A stretch of 64,000 nucleotides of DNA from Thalassia testudinum (Eukaryota > Streptophyta > Magnoliopsida > Alismatales > Hydrocharitaceae), in NCBI GenBank assembly GCA_037157565.1, contig JAZHRO010000022.1, positions 1 through 64,000 of the forward strand. The letters are read 5' to 3'. The notes under the pieces are model-generated. The model did no database searches, was not told the origin of the DNA, and was given only the letters and a program-made list of their open reading frames with translations. Positions within the stretch are counted from its first letter, which is position 1. Every line of letters starts with the position of its first letter. The translations under genes were made by a program, and so were the position numbers. Shown one piece after another: positions 45,056 through 56,571 of this stretch.

Positions 45056-46960
45056 CTGGGTCCACAGCCAAGCCATCTCCGGAGATCACATGGCCCAAGA
45101 AGGTCACCTCCCTCAACCAGAACTCGCACTTGCTGTGATTGGCGTACAGCCTACATCGTCTCAGTGTGTCCAAGGCCATCCGCAAATGTTGTTCGTGCTG
45201 CGCCTGATCTCGAGAGTAGATGAGCACATCATCAATAATTACCACTACGAACTGGTCCACGTATGGTTTGAACACCCGGTTCACTAATTTCATGAAGGCA
45301 GCAGGGGCGTTGGTCAGCCCAAACAGCATGATCAAGAACTCGTAGTGTCCGTACTGGGTGCGGAAGGCTGTCTTGGAGAAGTCTGCCTCCCCTGATCCTC
45401 AACTGGTGGTATCCTAACCTCAGGTCTATCTTGGAGAAGTCGTCAATCCCTGGCAGCAGATACCTGTTCTTGATGGTAACCCTATTCAGCTGTCTGTAGT
45501 CCACACAAAGGCGTATGGTACCATCCTTCTTTATGAACAATACCGGAGCTCCCCACGAAGACATACTGGGCCTCACAAAGCCCTTCTCTAGAAGGTCCTG
45601 CAACTGGGATTTGAGCTCTCGCAGCTTAAATGGTGCCATCCTGTAAGGCGCGGTAGAAATGGGGCTAGTCCCCAGTACCAGTGAGGTCTCAACTCGATCT
45701 CACACTCGGGTGGTAGTCCTGGCAACTCATCTGGGAACATGTCAGGATACTCTCTAACCATCGGGATACTCTGAAGGTCTGCCACAGAGCTAGGCTCTGC
45801 CACCACACAAGCCAGGAAGTCCTCACACCCCTGGCCCAAAAGTCTCGCCGCACGAAGTGCAGAAATGCACCTGAAGCCTCCGTCCACTGGTTGCCTGTGA
45901 AACTCGAAAGAAGGCAACTCCGGTATAGAGAAGACGATCTTCCTCTCAAAATAGTCCACCAAGGCGTGGTAAGTGGGCAGCCAGTCCACCCCCAGAATCA
46001 CGCCCAAGTCCCCCATTGGTATCACAAATAGGTCAACGGGGAGGCGGTGTTCCCAATACTGACCCCACAACCCGTATTACCTCCCCAGCTACAAACAGCT
46101 GGCCGCCTAGGTTTCTGATTACCACTAATCCCCTAATGGAGTGCTATCGGACTCCAGAGTAGCAACAACTCGTGGAGCAAGAAGATACATCATACTAGAA
46201 GCAGGAATTACGTACTCCAAAAGACCAAACCTTGTAACCATACCTGTCACCGTATAAACTGAAGCTATGATGTCTCCGTGAGTCACGACGTCGCGACACT
46301 CCTCAGTACTGGGAGCGGACAAAACAGGTAGGCTCGGGGCAGAGCTAGTGACAGTTGGCCGGTATCCTCCTCGTGGCGGCTATCCTCCCTCATGCACCTG
46401 GAACCCACGACCACCCGACTGGCCCTTAGTGCTCGAAGCGGTGAGCGTCTGCTGTGCTCCAGCCCTAGACGGGCAGTCCCTTCTGAAATGGCCTGGCTGG
46501 CCACACTGGTAGCAGAGGGGGACTCGACTCCCTCTCTCGGTAGGTTCCTGCTGGCGGCTGGGCGGGGGCCCAGTGCTGACAGCTGGCCCCTGTTGGGGCC
46601 CCCCTAGAGGCTACTGACGGCCCCACAAAGCACGATGGCTCTCCTGCGGGCGTCACGTGCCTCCCTCGAGCTCTCCTAATCGGCCTAGTGTGACGACAGA
46701 AATCTCGTTCCACGATAAACTCCCCTGTCGTACCCTCAGAAGAGAGATGAGGGGGTGGCGAAGTAGGTGGAAGCTGAAATTCTTTTCGAACCACCTCTTG
46801 GATCAGATGGATGAGGTCCGGAGACGGTATGCGTAGGAGAAGAGAAGGGGTAGCATGTACTCAAAGCTCGACACATCTGTCCCTCGGGCCTCGACCTCAG
46901 TCGTGCTCGCGGCCCACCCTCTTGGTTCCACGTCAAGGCATCTCCTGCAAGGAGATGCAA
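45056..46960 (-). pseudogene. gag-pol: Element B gag-pol, 5' part: zinc knuckle, protease, RT
   Basis: Reading right to left: a degraded Gag N terminus (from about 46960), a CCHC zinc knuckle (CYQCGQPGHFRRDCP, about 46515-46468), and protease plus linker (DLGVILGVDWLPTYHALVDYF, then VREYPDMFPDELPGLPP; 46070-45700). The RT follows ([60 protein letters not shown]; then [24 protein letters not shown] and [18 protein letters not shown]). Between YLLPGIDD and FSKIDL about ten residues are deleted; frameshifts occur near 45700 and 45390. The catalytic box reads IIDD rather than (F/Y)IDD. The RT is cut at 45056 by insert X and continues at 38305. Confidence 0.92.
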
Positions 46961-47111
46961 ACACAAAATCGGAAGACGTTAAATCTAGCCGATACTCAGC
47001 AAAAAAACCTCAGAACAAATGTCAAAAGGTACGTTGGGCTGGTTACTCTAGTTACAAGCACGTGAATTTGTTATTTTTCCAGTTAGTTGGTTCACTTCTC
47101 AGGATGACCTT

Positions 47112-47123
47112 GCTCTGATACCA
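47112..47123 (-). other. Primer-binding site, tRNA-iMet type (element B)
   Basis: On the minus strand TGGTATCAGAGC, 3 nt from the right LTR, is the standard initiator-tRNA complement used by plant chromoviruses. It fixes the right LTR as the 5' LTR. Confidence 0.9.
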
Positions 47124-47126
47124 TCT

Positions 47127-50072
47127 TCTTACTACTCGGTTCCCGAATCCCTACAGGACACGAGAATTGGACCGACTCGACTGATCTCAAGACCCAGTCG
47201 TCCAGCGAGAAAGTAACCAAAAAGCAGTAAAATAAACCACATTCACCATGCAAGCAACTAACAGTAACAAAAGTACAGCAGTAAAGAAGGAACTACTACA
47301 GTACACACCACCACAACAGTAGAGAAATTAAAACAGGTACAGAATATGAAGTTTACAATAAAAGAGTACAAGAGTGTAACAAAATACTCACTACTACAGA
47401 AACGGGTACAACACAACTACAACTACTGGGCTCTACTAAGCCCAGCACCCTCTACAGTCGTGGGCTCTGGCTGCTCAACACATGGTCCTGAAAAAGGTGG
47501 TAAGTACGACACGTCAGCAAAACGCTGAGTAGAGTGGCAACCAACTAGCTAAGAAAAATAGTAAAACTGAGCAGGTAGCTGTTGTTTTTAATTTCTTTCT
47601 TTATTTATCTAATTACTCTTTCTTAGTTTATTTCTCAGGTCTTTCTCTTGATCTCGAATGTTTCTCGTAGGAATGATCTTGATTGCAATCTTTTCCGAAA
47701 AGTAGAAGTAGCACGTGGTGCTCTCTTGGCCGGGAGAGTCCCCCGTGGTGGTCCTACCCTCAGTCAACCACCCCAAAGTCGCTGACAGACGTAATGGTGA
47801 CTACGGCACGCGCGATGAACGCACGGGTAGCTGCCCCACACTGGCACCCGGTCAGTCATTTCCGTTTACGGGTGCTCCCAAAGCACAGCACAAAACCAGT
47901 ATAGGGCAGAGCCCTCTCAGTAACAGGGGTCCACCCCTCCACAGTAACCAAACATTGGTCTTGCCCCTCCACAGTCCGTGCACCCTCGCCTGACTACCCT
48001 GGTTTGCCCAGTGGGCCTAACAAGTCGGTGTACGACGGCTAGCTGAACCCCGGGCCCCGTGAGGTGGTAGCTCCCTCCCTACACTAGTAGCTCTCCCTAG
48101 TACGGTGTACGCAAGGGCCAAAAGTCGGTACAAAGTGGTCATACCTAACCCCGGGTCCCTAGGGCGGCTGGTTCCACTCTTCACTAAGAGGTAACATGTA
48201 CTTCCCTTGGTACCATGTACCCAAGAGACAACACACTTTCACATTCACTTTTCCAGTTCCATTCTATTTATTTCCAGGAGTTCTACTCCTAATTCCCCGT
48301 AGGGTTCATTTTTATGTTTCTCAGGCCATGCCATACTAGGTTTCATCATTTCAATTTTTTCGCATATAGCACGTGTTTCCAACATTTAATCTTTTCTTTT
48401 CCAATTTATATACAAGCAGCTCGAATTTAGTTTCTAAACAACAGGAATTACATGAAGCAGTTACTAGCAACAGTACTCTACATTTCACAGGCAGCTGTTA
48501 TCCAATTACAGCCAATTATCATTATTCTATCTACTCACCCAAGACTGCAATTCAGGCATTCAAGACATTCGTTCCAGTGCTTCTAGTCCTAGGATTCATG
48601 CCATACCCTAGGATCTATCATTCAATCTAATTTTCAGGTCCTAGGATTCATGCCATACCCTAGGATCTATCATTCAATCTAGTTTTCAGGTCCTAGGATT
48701 CATGCCATACCCTAGGATCTATCATTCAATCTAGTTTTCAGGTCATAGGATTCATGCCATACCTTAGGATCTATCATTTATCTAGTTTTCAGGTCCTAGG
48801 ATTCATGCCATACCCTAGGATCTATCATTTATTTCAGATATGCATTTGTGTTTGTAATTAATTAAGGGAAGCCACTCTACCTGCAAAATCGAGAGTAATG
48901 GGGGCTTGATCGGCGGATCCACGTGCCTCCGCAACCCCCAGATCCGCAACAGAATGAGGTCCTAATGCAAGGATCAACTACAAGGAACCACTCAGAATAG
49001 GATAAAAGCATTTCAAACAAGTAAAGGAACTTATACGAAGAACGGAATCTTAAACACGGAAATCGGACCTCAAACGGACCCTAAATGGGTCAAAAATGAC
49101 AATTCTGACTCAAATCAGATGTCTGGAACACCTTCCAGATGTCTTAAAAGGGATCCAGATCCATACCTCGCTCTGTGCTGCTCCTCAGACGTCCATGGGT
49201 CCTACTAAACTGTCTGGACCTTGTTCCAGATGTCCGACTATCTCTCCGGATGTCTGGAGATGCTCTCCGCCGTTTGGTGACTCGCCCAGACGTCTGAACC
49301 ACGTGGGAGGGCGTGTCCCTCGCCTTCCTGAAGCGAATCCTACACGCGTACGCAAAATCTCTCAACACGGCATGAGACAGAACTTCGGCGGAACGGCCTG
49401 CATGGCAGTATCCGCAAAGAGGAAGCATAGGAGGAAATGCATACCTCTCAGTCATCTGGAACTCCCTACAGACGTCGTCCATGTCGTCTGGATGTAGGTC
49501 CAGGCGTTTGATTCTGGAAAAATTCCAGAATCAAAACCTCCTTCGTCTTCTTCCTACTGGGCGTGACCTCACCGCGCAGCTGCGCATCTGCTGCTCGAGT
49601 TGCAGCAGAGCTGGGGGAACCTCCCCAGCACAACGCTCCACCTCACGTACGCCGATCGACCTCAAGCTGCTCCGACGAGCTCTCCCTCTCACGACTCGCG
49701 TGCTCTCTTCTCTTCCCTCTCGCTGCACCTCTCCTCTCCGCCGCTGCACTTAGCAGCAGCTACTGCCCTCGCTCTTGCTCTCGCTCTCACACTGAACGAA
49801 GGAGGAGACAGATGGATGTGGGTGGCGTGAGGGAGAGGAGGATATATGCAGGCACCGAGGGGGAGGGGGGAAGCTGCTGCAGGTCGGCGAGGGAAGAGGA
49901 AAGAGAAGGGGGCGGCTGGGATTCAGTCTGCACGCGGCACGCGTGCATACTCGCGGTCATACGCATGCAAAAATTGATTTCCAGACGTCTGGAAGGGTGT
50001 CCAGACATCTGACCAAACGTCTGGCCCAAGTCCCAGATGTCTTAAAGAACTTTGATGGCATGGGTCTTAACA
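47127..50072 (-). repeat. Element B LTR, right copy (5' LTR of the minus-strand element)
   Basis: It aligns with 33472-36355; its plus-strand start has drifted to TCTTACTACTCGG and it ends GGGTCTTAACA, followed by the TSD GGGGT. It has five copies of the 52-bp repeat (48583-48838) where the left LTR has four, and a GACGTC array (49120-49290, 49465-49505 and 49978-50042) with more CpG-decayed members. A minus-strand TATA-like site is near 49842-49847. Confidence 0.88.
48583..48838. repeat. 52-bp tandem repeat, five copies, in right B LTR
   Basis: Same unit as in the left LTR. One copy reads GGTCATAGG...CCTTAGG, and the copy number differs by one, explaining most of the 62-bp length difference between the LTRs. 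Confidence 0.85.
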
Positions 50073-50724
50073 GGGGTTGTCGGAAAGAAGGGAGAGAGGG
50101 TGAGGGGGTCGGGTGGTGTCGTCGGAGGGGTTGAGAGGACTTACCTCAAAGGCCTCGCAAAGGGTGGTGGAGCGAAACTCACTGGTGAGGAATTAAGGCG
50201 AGGTGGAGGAGGCCTAGCGTGCGGACAACAAAGCGGACAAGGAGGTCAACGAGGAGAGGAGATCGACAAGGACGATGCTAAGAGAAGTGAGATTGATGTC
50301 GACGGTAGCGGAGGGCTTTATGCTTGCCGAGGTAGGGGAGGGTAAAGGATTGCGTAGGGAATGAAATTTTCTTGGGTGGGAGAGTAAGTGAAATTTTTGG
50401 TTACAACGGAGGACACAAACAAAGAATATTTGCTTTTACATGGATTTTTTTGTGTTGGAATCAAGGGTGCAAGAAGGGAAGTATGTGTTGGTATTTTTAT
50501 CTTATTTTAATGACATTTTAAGGGTGTGATAGGGATAAATTTGATGACGTTTTTTTAAAACCTTTGCATTAAATTTCTTTCAATGATGTTTAATAAAAAA
50601 AACGTCAACACAAGTAGAATCTATGTTACTCTTATTATTTTGGCTACAATAATTTATTAACGTCGTCGAAGATAATGACGTTAAATTTAATTAAACATCA
50701 CCATAAGTCTTTTTTGTTGTAGTG
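50073..50724. mobile_element. Probable CACTA-type element end (right terminus)
   Basis: The plus strand ends CTTTTTTGTTGTAGTG (50709-50724), whose complement begins CACTACAACAAAAAAG, a CACTA-type terminus. Subterminal (A)ACGTCA/TGACGTT motifs recur at 50540-50700, as in CACTA ends. The inner part (50073-50340) is purine-rich and is the right flank of element B. The left terminus was not found; it would lie left of 20094 if the nested insertions interrupted this element. Confidence 0.45.
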
Positions 50725-50805
50725 GTTGTTAACATATCAAAGTTTGGATATGTCACTAGTTCATTCTATGACAACATACGATTATTTTATGCCTTTGTTA
50801 TAATT

Positions 50806-52063
50806 TTTTTTTTTTGAAACAGAAAGGAGAGCTATCATCCTACGATAACAGTCCAGAACAGTATATTATGTGCAAAGCAAGGGAGATTACAAAAAGGATC
50901 CCCAAGAGTATATGAGGGACCAACACTCTCTTACAATACCCTCACAACATACCGGCCTCTCTTGAAAAAGTCTCTCATTCCTTGCCTTCCATACACACCA
51001 AATAGTAGCAGCCATGTGGACATGTGGCTTCCCACTCACTTTAAACCCATGCCAGATAGAATCCCACTTTGGTAATGGCTCCTGACAATTTTTTCTCCAG
51101 ATGACATCAGTGACAAGGCAAGAAGAGAGGAGGTGATTTACATTATCAATGCTCATCTCACATAAAAAACACACATGATGATCAGTACCCAACCTTCTGT
51201 GGCATAGATCACTTGTGATTAACCCATCTCTCCTACATAGCCAAAGGAAGATTTGTACCTTGAGAGGAATTTTTAACATCCATATCTTCTTGTCGATGGA
51301 ATCATATCTCCATCCCTCTTCAAAGTTCAACATTCTATTATAGCCAGATTGGACACTATAAATCCCCTCCCACAGATATCTGTCCTCCATTCCAAGCCTA
51401 GGTCTGATATAAGCCTTCTCTTTTCTTCCCATAACCGGGTAGCTCTTCTGCTGGACTCCACACCATCCATATTCCAGCTGCTGCTGCTGCAGGACCAGAC
51501 CTTGCTGACCATGACATCCTTGTCATCTGCTGTAGCAAACGCTCTTAGATAGAGCTCCTTCAAGACACCCATTTCAGGCCATCTCTCCTTCCAGAAACTG
51601 AAAGACCTACCATCTCCAAGTGACGGTTGCAGCAGATGGAAGTGATCAATCAATGCCTTAGTTACAAATTTCCAGAAAGGTGATGGACAATTGGGCTGAA
51701 GTCTGGATAACATGCTGTTGGACGCTCCATATCTATCTTTAATCAGAGCAGACCACGGTTTCAGATCACCTTGCAGCAGCTTAACAGCCCATTTGAGTAG
51801 CAATGCATCATTAAAATGCTGCAGGGATTTGATCCCAAGACCACCCATCTCCTTAGGATAGCAGATCTGATCCCACTTGAGAGGCTGCAAGAAACTGCCC
51901 TTATGTCTAGCTCCCTTCCAAAAGAATCTCTTCCTCATCACATCCAATCTTTTTCAAATGGATCTTGGTGCTTTGAAAATGGAAAAGTAGAAAATAGGGA
52001 TGGAAGTGATCACCAAGTTGAGCAAGATAAGTCTTCCACCTCTGGACAGGAACATGCTATGCC
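50806..52063 (-). mobile_element. 5'-truncated LINE with perfect 16-bp target duplication
   Basis: ATGCCTTTGTTATAAT occurs at 50790-50805 and 52064-52079, exactly flanking the element. The poly(A) tail appears as a T-run at 50806-50815, so the LINE lies on the minus strand. Its 1,258 bp are only the 3' end of a full L1, as expected from incomplete target-primed reverse transcription. Confidence 0.92.
50887..51947 (-). pseudogene. LINE ORF2 C-terminal part (RT thumb and zf-RVT), one frameshift
   Basis: The upstream frame (51947-51327) has RKRFFWKG, WDQICYPKEMGGLGIKSL, ALLLKWAVKLLQ and LGDGRSFSFWKERW, the segment following the RT palm in plant L1 elements. A shift near 51400 leads to the zf-RVT frame (KKIWMLKIPLKVQIFLWLCRRDGLITSDL, CFLCEMSIDNVNHLLSSC) and then AATIWCVWKARNERLF, ending near 50887. 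The endonuclease and RT palm are absent because of 5' truncation. Confidence 0.9.
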
Positions 52064-52079
52064 ATGCCTTTGTTATAAT

Positions 52080-55000
52080 CTATCATTATCTTCATTACGA
52101 CCACATGAATCATCCATTACAACCTTTTATATCTTATATTACGTCAATCAGATGCACACAATACAATAAAAATATAAGACGTACCATATTTTACACCATT
52201 TATATTTTGAAATTTGAATTTTGGTCATGGTTTAGTTACTACATTAAAGGAATTCCAATATTTATGGAAGTAATGTATCTTGTTTAAATTTTATTGTTTT
52301 TGGAATGTGACATTTAATGATACGACTGTTACTTTATTTTAGAAAGTTTCCATTGTTTTTGTATTACGAAATCACCTTTAAGTTAGATTAGTGATCTTAT
52401 TTATAACTATTAGATTTCAATCGATTGATCGTAAGGTATAGTTCACAGATAATAAAATGAATATAATACGCATATGACTCACCCCCTATAAATATATATA
52501 TACACACACATGAAATGTACATAGAGAGTACTGTGTTCATTAATGTAAAAATAAACACCCCTCGTCTGCCACCCGATTCAACACCACCAATGATGAGTTC
52601 CAAATCCTTCGGCTATTTTGACAATTGTCACCGATAACAAAAAAGTCTTATGCTAATTTTTTTATCAAACTATATTTGTCAGATAATATTAAATATCTTA
52701 CGTAATATCGACATAATTTGTTTGCTTCGTTGCCACCATCATCGTCATTTCTCTTGATATCATCGATATACCAATTACAATAATAAAAGGTATTGTATTG
52801 CCTATTTTAGATTTCACTTTGCAATAAAAATAATTATATAAAAATATTGTATTACAACATCAACTATAAGTACGTGTGTTGCTTCATCTATATTATACTT
52901 TCATATTTCGTTCTTAAGTATTTTTATCATTAATTACAATATGTAATTAATTATCACATGCATACAACTGGTATATGCGTGCGTACCAATGCTGGAGGAG
53001 TCATTCCCAATGGTTGCTCTCATGTTGATGATCCCGTTGTCTTCCTCCTCCACAAAGGAGCTCTTGCAGAAGGGTTGAGGCAGTTGAGGGAGGAGAGAGC
53101 CCTGCGAGGCTCCTACGAATTCTCCCCATTTGGGGCACCCCTTCCCCCACAATTGGCGAACGAAAGCATCTTAAGATATTAATATATAATAGTAAAAGGA
53201 CGACGATCGAAATAAATAACTAAATAAATAAATAACAGAAGGGAGAAAAACGTGCCGGTACTGGGGAGTGGGGAGGGGAAGGGGAATTGCCCACAACCTG
53301 TGACTTTGCCGGCAGCTGTCAGCCGTCCTCATCTTCATGGCTAAGTTTGGAGTTTTTTTTTACTTTTTATTAACCTATGACTCGGATATCGCTTTGGGTC
53401 AACAAGATCTAATTAAACTCCCACGAGATCCGTTCTCAACTGATCGATCGGCTATGTGAGATAAAATAAAATGTAACAAAATATCGTAAAGGGCGTTTAC
53501 TTCGGTGATAAAATAAATAATGAATAAAATGATTTATGTATCGATATCTTGGTAAAAATTTATTTAATATTTTAACATAAAAGTTGAAATTTTTATGATT
53601 TGACGAGAGCGATCCGAAAGTATCGTGCGGAAATTTGTATCGAACTCATCGATGGTATTTGTTTAATATAAGAAAGTGGGACTTCATATAATTATATAAT
53701 GGATGTGATGGTAAGTTATAATGGACACATATATTATATTCTACGTATCAAGTAATCATAAAATTTAGAAAGTCAATATATATAATATGCAATTAATTGG
53801 TTGGATTATCGTACAGAGAGTATATGATATACAGATAAATATATGATTTTATTTTTTTTATTTTAGAAGATATAAAATAATTAATTAATTTATTAAAATT
53901 TATGTTTCAATAAATAATATATAAATATATAGTTTGACATGTTCCAATGATATTATTGCATTCATTGGTTAACCACTGATTACAACTTAGGTGGACTGTC
54001 ACTTTCCTTATCAATGTTCATTTGGAATAGAGAAATCAAATATATGATTCGACATATTGCAATAATTCTATCTCATTCATCATCCAATCATCGATTATGA
54101 CCCAAATAAGTTATCACTTTCACTATTAATACTGTAGTGTCATCCAATATATGTTAGATAAGTTTATGACTTCGATAAGTTGTCACTTTCTCTGTCAATA
54201 CTCATTTCCTACGAAATGATCCAATATATGGTTCAAGAGAGATAATGGAAAGAAGCAAAAAGTTTATACTTGAAAAATATTTCATGTACATAGAAGTGTA
54301 CACTTCCGTGTACACACATAGCTCTCTTAATTATTAAAAAAGGAAGTCATGTACTCGATCGGATTATGTTATGTGCACCCAAACAATATCATATGAGTTA
54401 TGAGTATGTGTACAAATCAATGTATATATATCATTATCCTTTGCATTTATGACACATCCAATCATATATATGTGTCATGTGAATTCTTTTTATAGAAACT
54501 TTTAGGGTGTAGATTCGACCATTAATTTCCATCATCTCCTTAACAAGTGTGCTTAAAATTCCATTTAACTTGTCAAGAAAGATGAAATTTTTCCACAAAA
54601 GGCAATGATTTTTCATGCTTTTGGTGTAACACATTCCGGATCAAATGATTACCTGAGAAGGTAAGGAGACCCGTTGAAAGAGATGAAAAAGGAGTCCGGC
54701 CCTAATTCCGACGTTAATCCTTTTGACATAGCACGTATTCAACTTAAGAATTTATCAAACCATCAGTTTCCCAACATATATCCGTACTTGAATCACACAG
54801 ATTTTGATTTTTTGATTTTTTCAGTTTTCTTATATATTATATTATATATCGATGCTTGCAGAATTGGTGGGAGAGAAGAAGAATCAACTGATCCCTAAAG
54901 CAGCACCCCTGTGGTGCTACAAAAATAAAGTGCAGGAGGGAAGGAAGAGGGCCACAATTCCCACACTTGCATTCGCGTCAAGGTTTTCCAGAATCGCTTA

Positions 55001-55382
55001 AGGTTGTGGAGGTGCTGCTGCGTGGAATAAACAACAAGATCTACTTTACTCTCGTTGGATTATATATGCGTCCAATCGTTTCCTCAGTTTCAGATATCTT
55101 ACTATATAGCCACGTGATATATATGGTGGCATAATTCTAAATAAAGGCGTATGTGCATTTATGCGACGTGTGTTATCCCTTGTTCTGTAAAATGATGTAT
55201 GCCGTATGAGCAATAATTAAAGTACTTAATTGGCTTCCAACTTGCGGAATATTTGCATCAAAATATTATATATGATGAATGAAATGGACGATTACTTTTT
55301 GTAAAACTGAGTGTCTCGTAACATTGTGTTTCAGCATGTCAAGGCAAAACCATGAATGTGTGGGCTCAATAACTATTATAGT
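52080..55382. other. AT-rich intergenic DNA, no confident gene
   Basis: Mostly AT-rich. A GC-richer island at 52985-53180 has overlapping open frames on both strands (plus-strand frame with VIPNGCSHVDDPVVFLLHKGALAEGL) that I do not recognise. A G-rich patch lies at 53250-53330. ATATGATTCGACATATT-like words recur at 53930-54250. A short frame (54674-54898) after GTTGAAAGAGATGAAAAAGG has no family resemblance. Confidence 0.45.
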
Positions 55383-55396
55383 ATCATAAGAATATA

Positions 55397-56557
55397 TATA
55401 GATGATTTAGGAGCTTGGTTATTTGAAGGTGATTCGAAAGATTAATATGTCTCTCATGGTCTCCATTTTGATATGGAGAATTCTTCATTTTAAGCTTCCT
55501 ACTGATGATAATATCATCAAGCTTGGGTTCTACCTCCTGTCTAAATATTGGTGTTGCTCTTCCTCTCCTCCTCAGGAAACCTTACTGCATCTTTCTCCTA
55601 AGAGTGAACCCGTGCTTCATATTACTGAGTGGGTCTTTTCTAAGAATCTTATTGCGGTGGTTCATCCGTTCCATTTTTCCCGTATCATGAAGTCTATGGT
55701 CAAATCTTAGAGGGCTAAGATTCTCAAGGGTCTTATCAATTTCACTTGGTTCAGTGTCTTGGTGGGCTAGGAATAGAATTAAAAATGAGGGCTTTAATTT
55801 CAATAGGATTATCTATTTCCTCAATCATAATTGGGATAAATTTGATATATCTCTTTGGTTTAAAAGACAACAGCTGAAAACTTTTGCTGTGTCCTGGTGT
55901 CGGCCCACCAAAGGGGTTAAAGCAGCATAGCTTCGGTTACTAACCTACGTTATACTCACATTTCTTGGGTGATGCACGACGTCAATGGGGACTTATTGAA
56001 GGTTGTCCACGCCAGGATTGAGATTACCCACAATGGTATAGCCCTTGTCCGCATGGTCAAGTATTTCTTGGCTATCACTCCCCAGCACTCTAATATTCAC
56101 CTGGAGACAAACTCTACTCTTTTATATTTTTGGTGGAATGGGAAAATTCCATTACATTGGAAGGTTTGAATGGAATGTGGAGACTTGAGCGGCATTAAAA
56201 GCCGGATTGCTTCCTGTTCATATATTTGCCCTTCAGCAAACTCTTTGGCTATTAAGTTGTCAGTGCTGGGCTTGGATCATTGGACTCTTCCCAGCAATAT
56301 CAGAGACCTCCCTATACGCCTTCAGGGTACTTTACTTTTGGACAAAGTTCAATTGCCCTATGTGATTTCTTGATTGCAACCTTGGTTTTGTCACCTGCTT
56401 GTTTCTCTTTCCTTTTTTTTTGTAATAGGTCACAAGTTGTGATTTACCTCTTTACTTTGTACTTGACAGGTTTTGATCTGATCCCCTTATCCTTCTTCTG
56501 ACCTCTACAAAATGAGAGATGAATAAAAATACTCTCAATTTTATTATAAAAAAAAAA
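55397..56557 (+). mobile_element. 5'-truncated LINE with 14-bp target duplication and RNase H domain
   Basis: ATCATAAGAATATA at 55383-55396 and 56558-56571 flanks the insert exactly, and the plus strand ends in poly(A) (56548-56557). The coding relic has zf-RVT-like text (WRILHFKLPTDDNIIKLGFYLLSKYWCC, 55470-55560). After several stops an RNase H domain follows (SWVMHDVNGDLLKVVHARIEITHNGIALVRMVKYF, LETNSTLLYFWW, 55960-56160). A C-terminal RNase H marks the plant L1 subgroup that carries its own RNase H. Confidence 0.9.
55423..56169 (+). pseudogene. LINE ORF2 3' end: zf-RVT and RNase H, several stops
   Basis: The frame is open to 55710, then broken by multiple stops to about 55960, then open through the RNase H domain to 56169. 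In RNase H the region around HDVNGDLL corresponds to the first acidic strand and LETNSTLL to the usual ETDS segment; Asp is replaced by Asn in ETNS, so it is probably inactive. Confidence 0.8.
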
Positions 56558-56571
56558 ATCATAAGAATATA

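Larger units (their letters stand above)
33472..50072 (-). mobile_element. Element B: old Ty3/gypsy chromovirus (Tekay/Del-like), minus strand
   Basis: The TSD GGGGT (33467-33471 and 50073-50077) flanks an element with LTRs 33472-36355 and 47127-50072. A primer site complementary to tRNA-iMet (TGGTATCAGAGC on the minus strand, 47112-47123) lies next to the right LTR, which fixes the orientation. Protein relics run right to left: Gag zinc knuckle, protease, RT, RNase H, integrase and a chromodomain-like C terminus, the order of plant chromoviruses. Every domain carries stops, frameshifts or deletions. The LTRs differ in length (2,884 and 2,946 bp) and at many bases, so the insertion is old. 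The RT is further split by insert X (38306-45055). Confidence 0.92.

Noticed and set aside
45038..45059. Helitron 3' end (hairpin followed by CTGG)
   Set aside because: A hairpin and CTRR-like end are present, but the direct repeat at both junctions and the lack of an A/T target site argue against it; kept only as a possibility.
16986..50724. One giant CACTA element from CACTACAAAAATTAG (16986) to GTTGTAGTG (50724)
   Set aside because: The ends differ after the first eight bases and the flanking triplets (GAT, GTT) do not form a target duplication.
52958..53182. 74-codon frame with an opposite-strand 72-codon frame as a gene
   Set aside because: A GC-richer island leaves both strands open; no recognisable domain or splice context. 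Described only as unknown.
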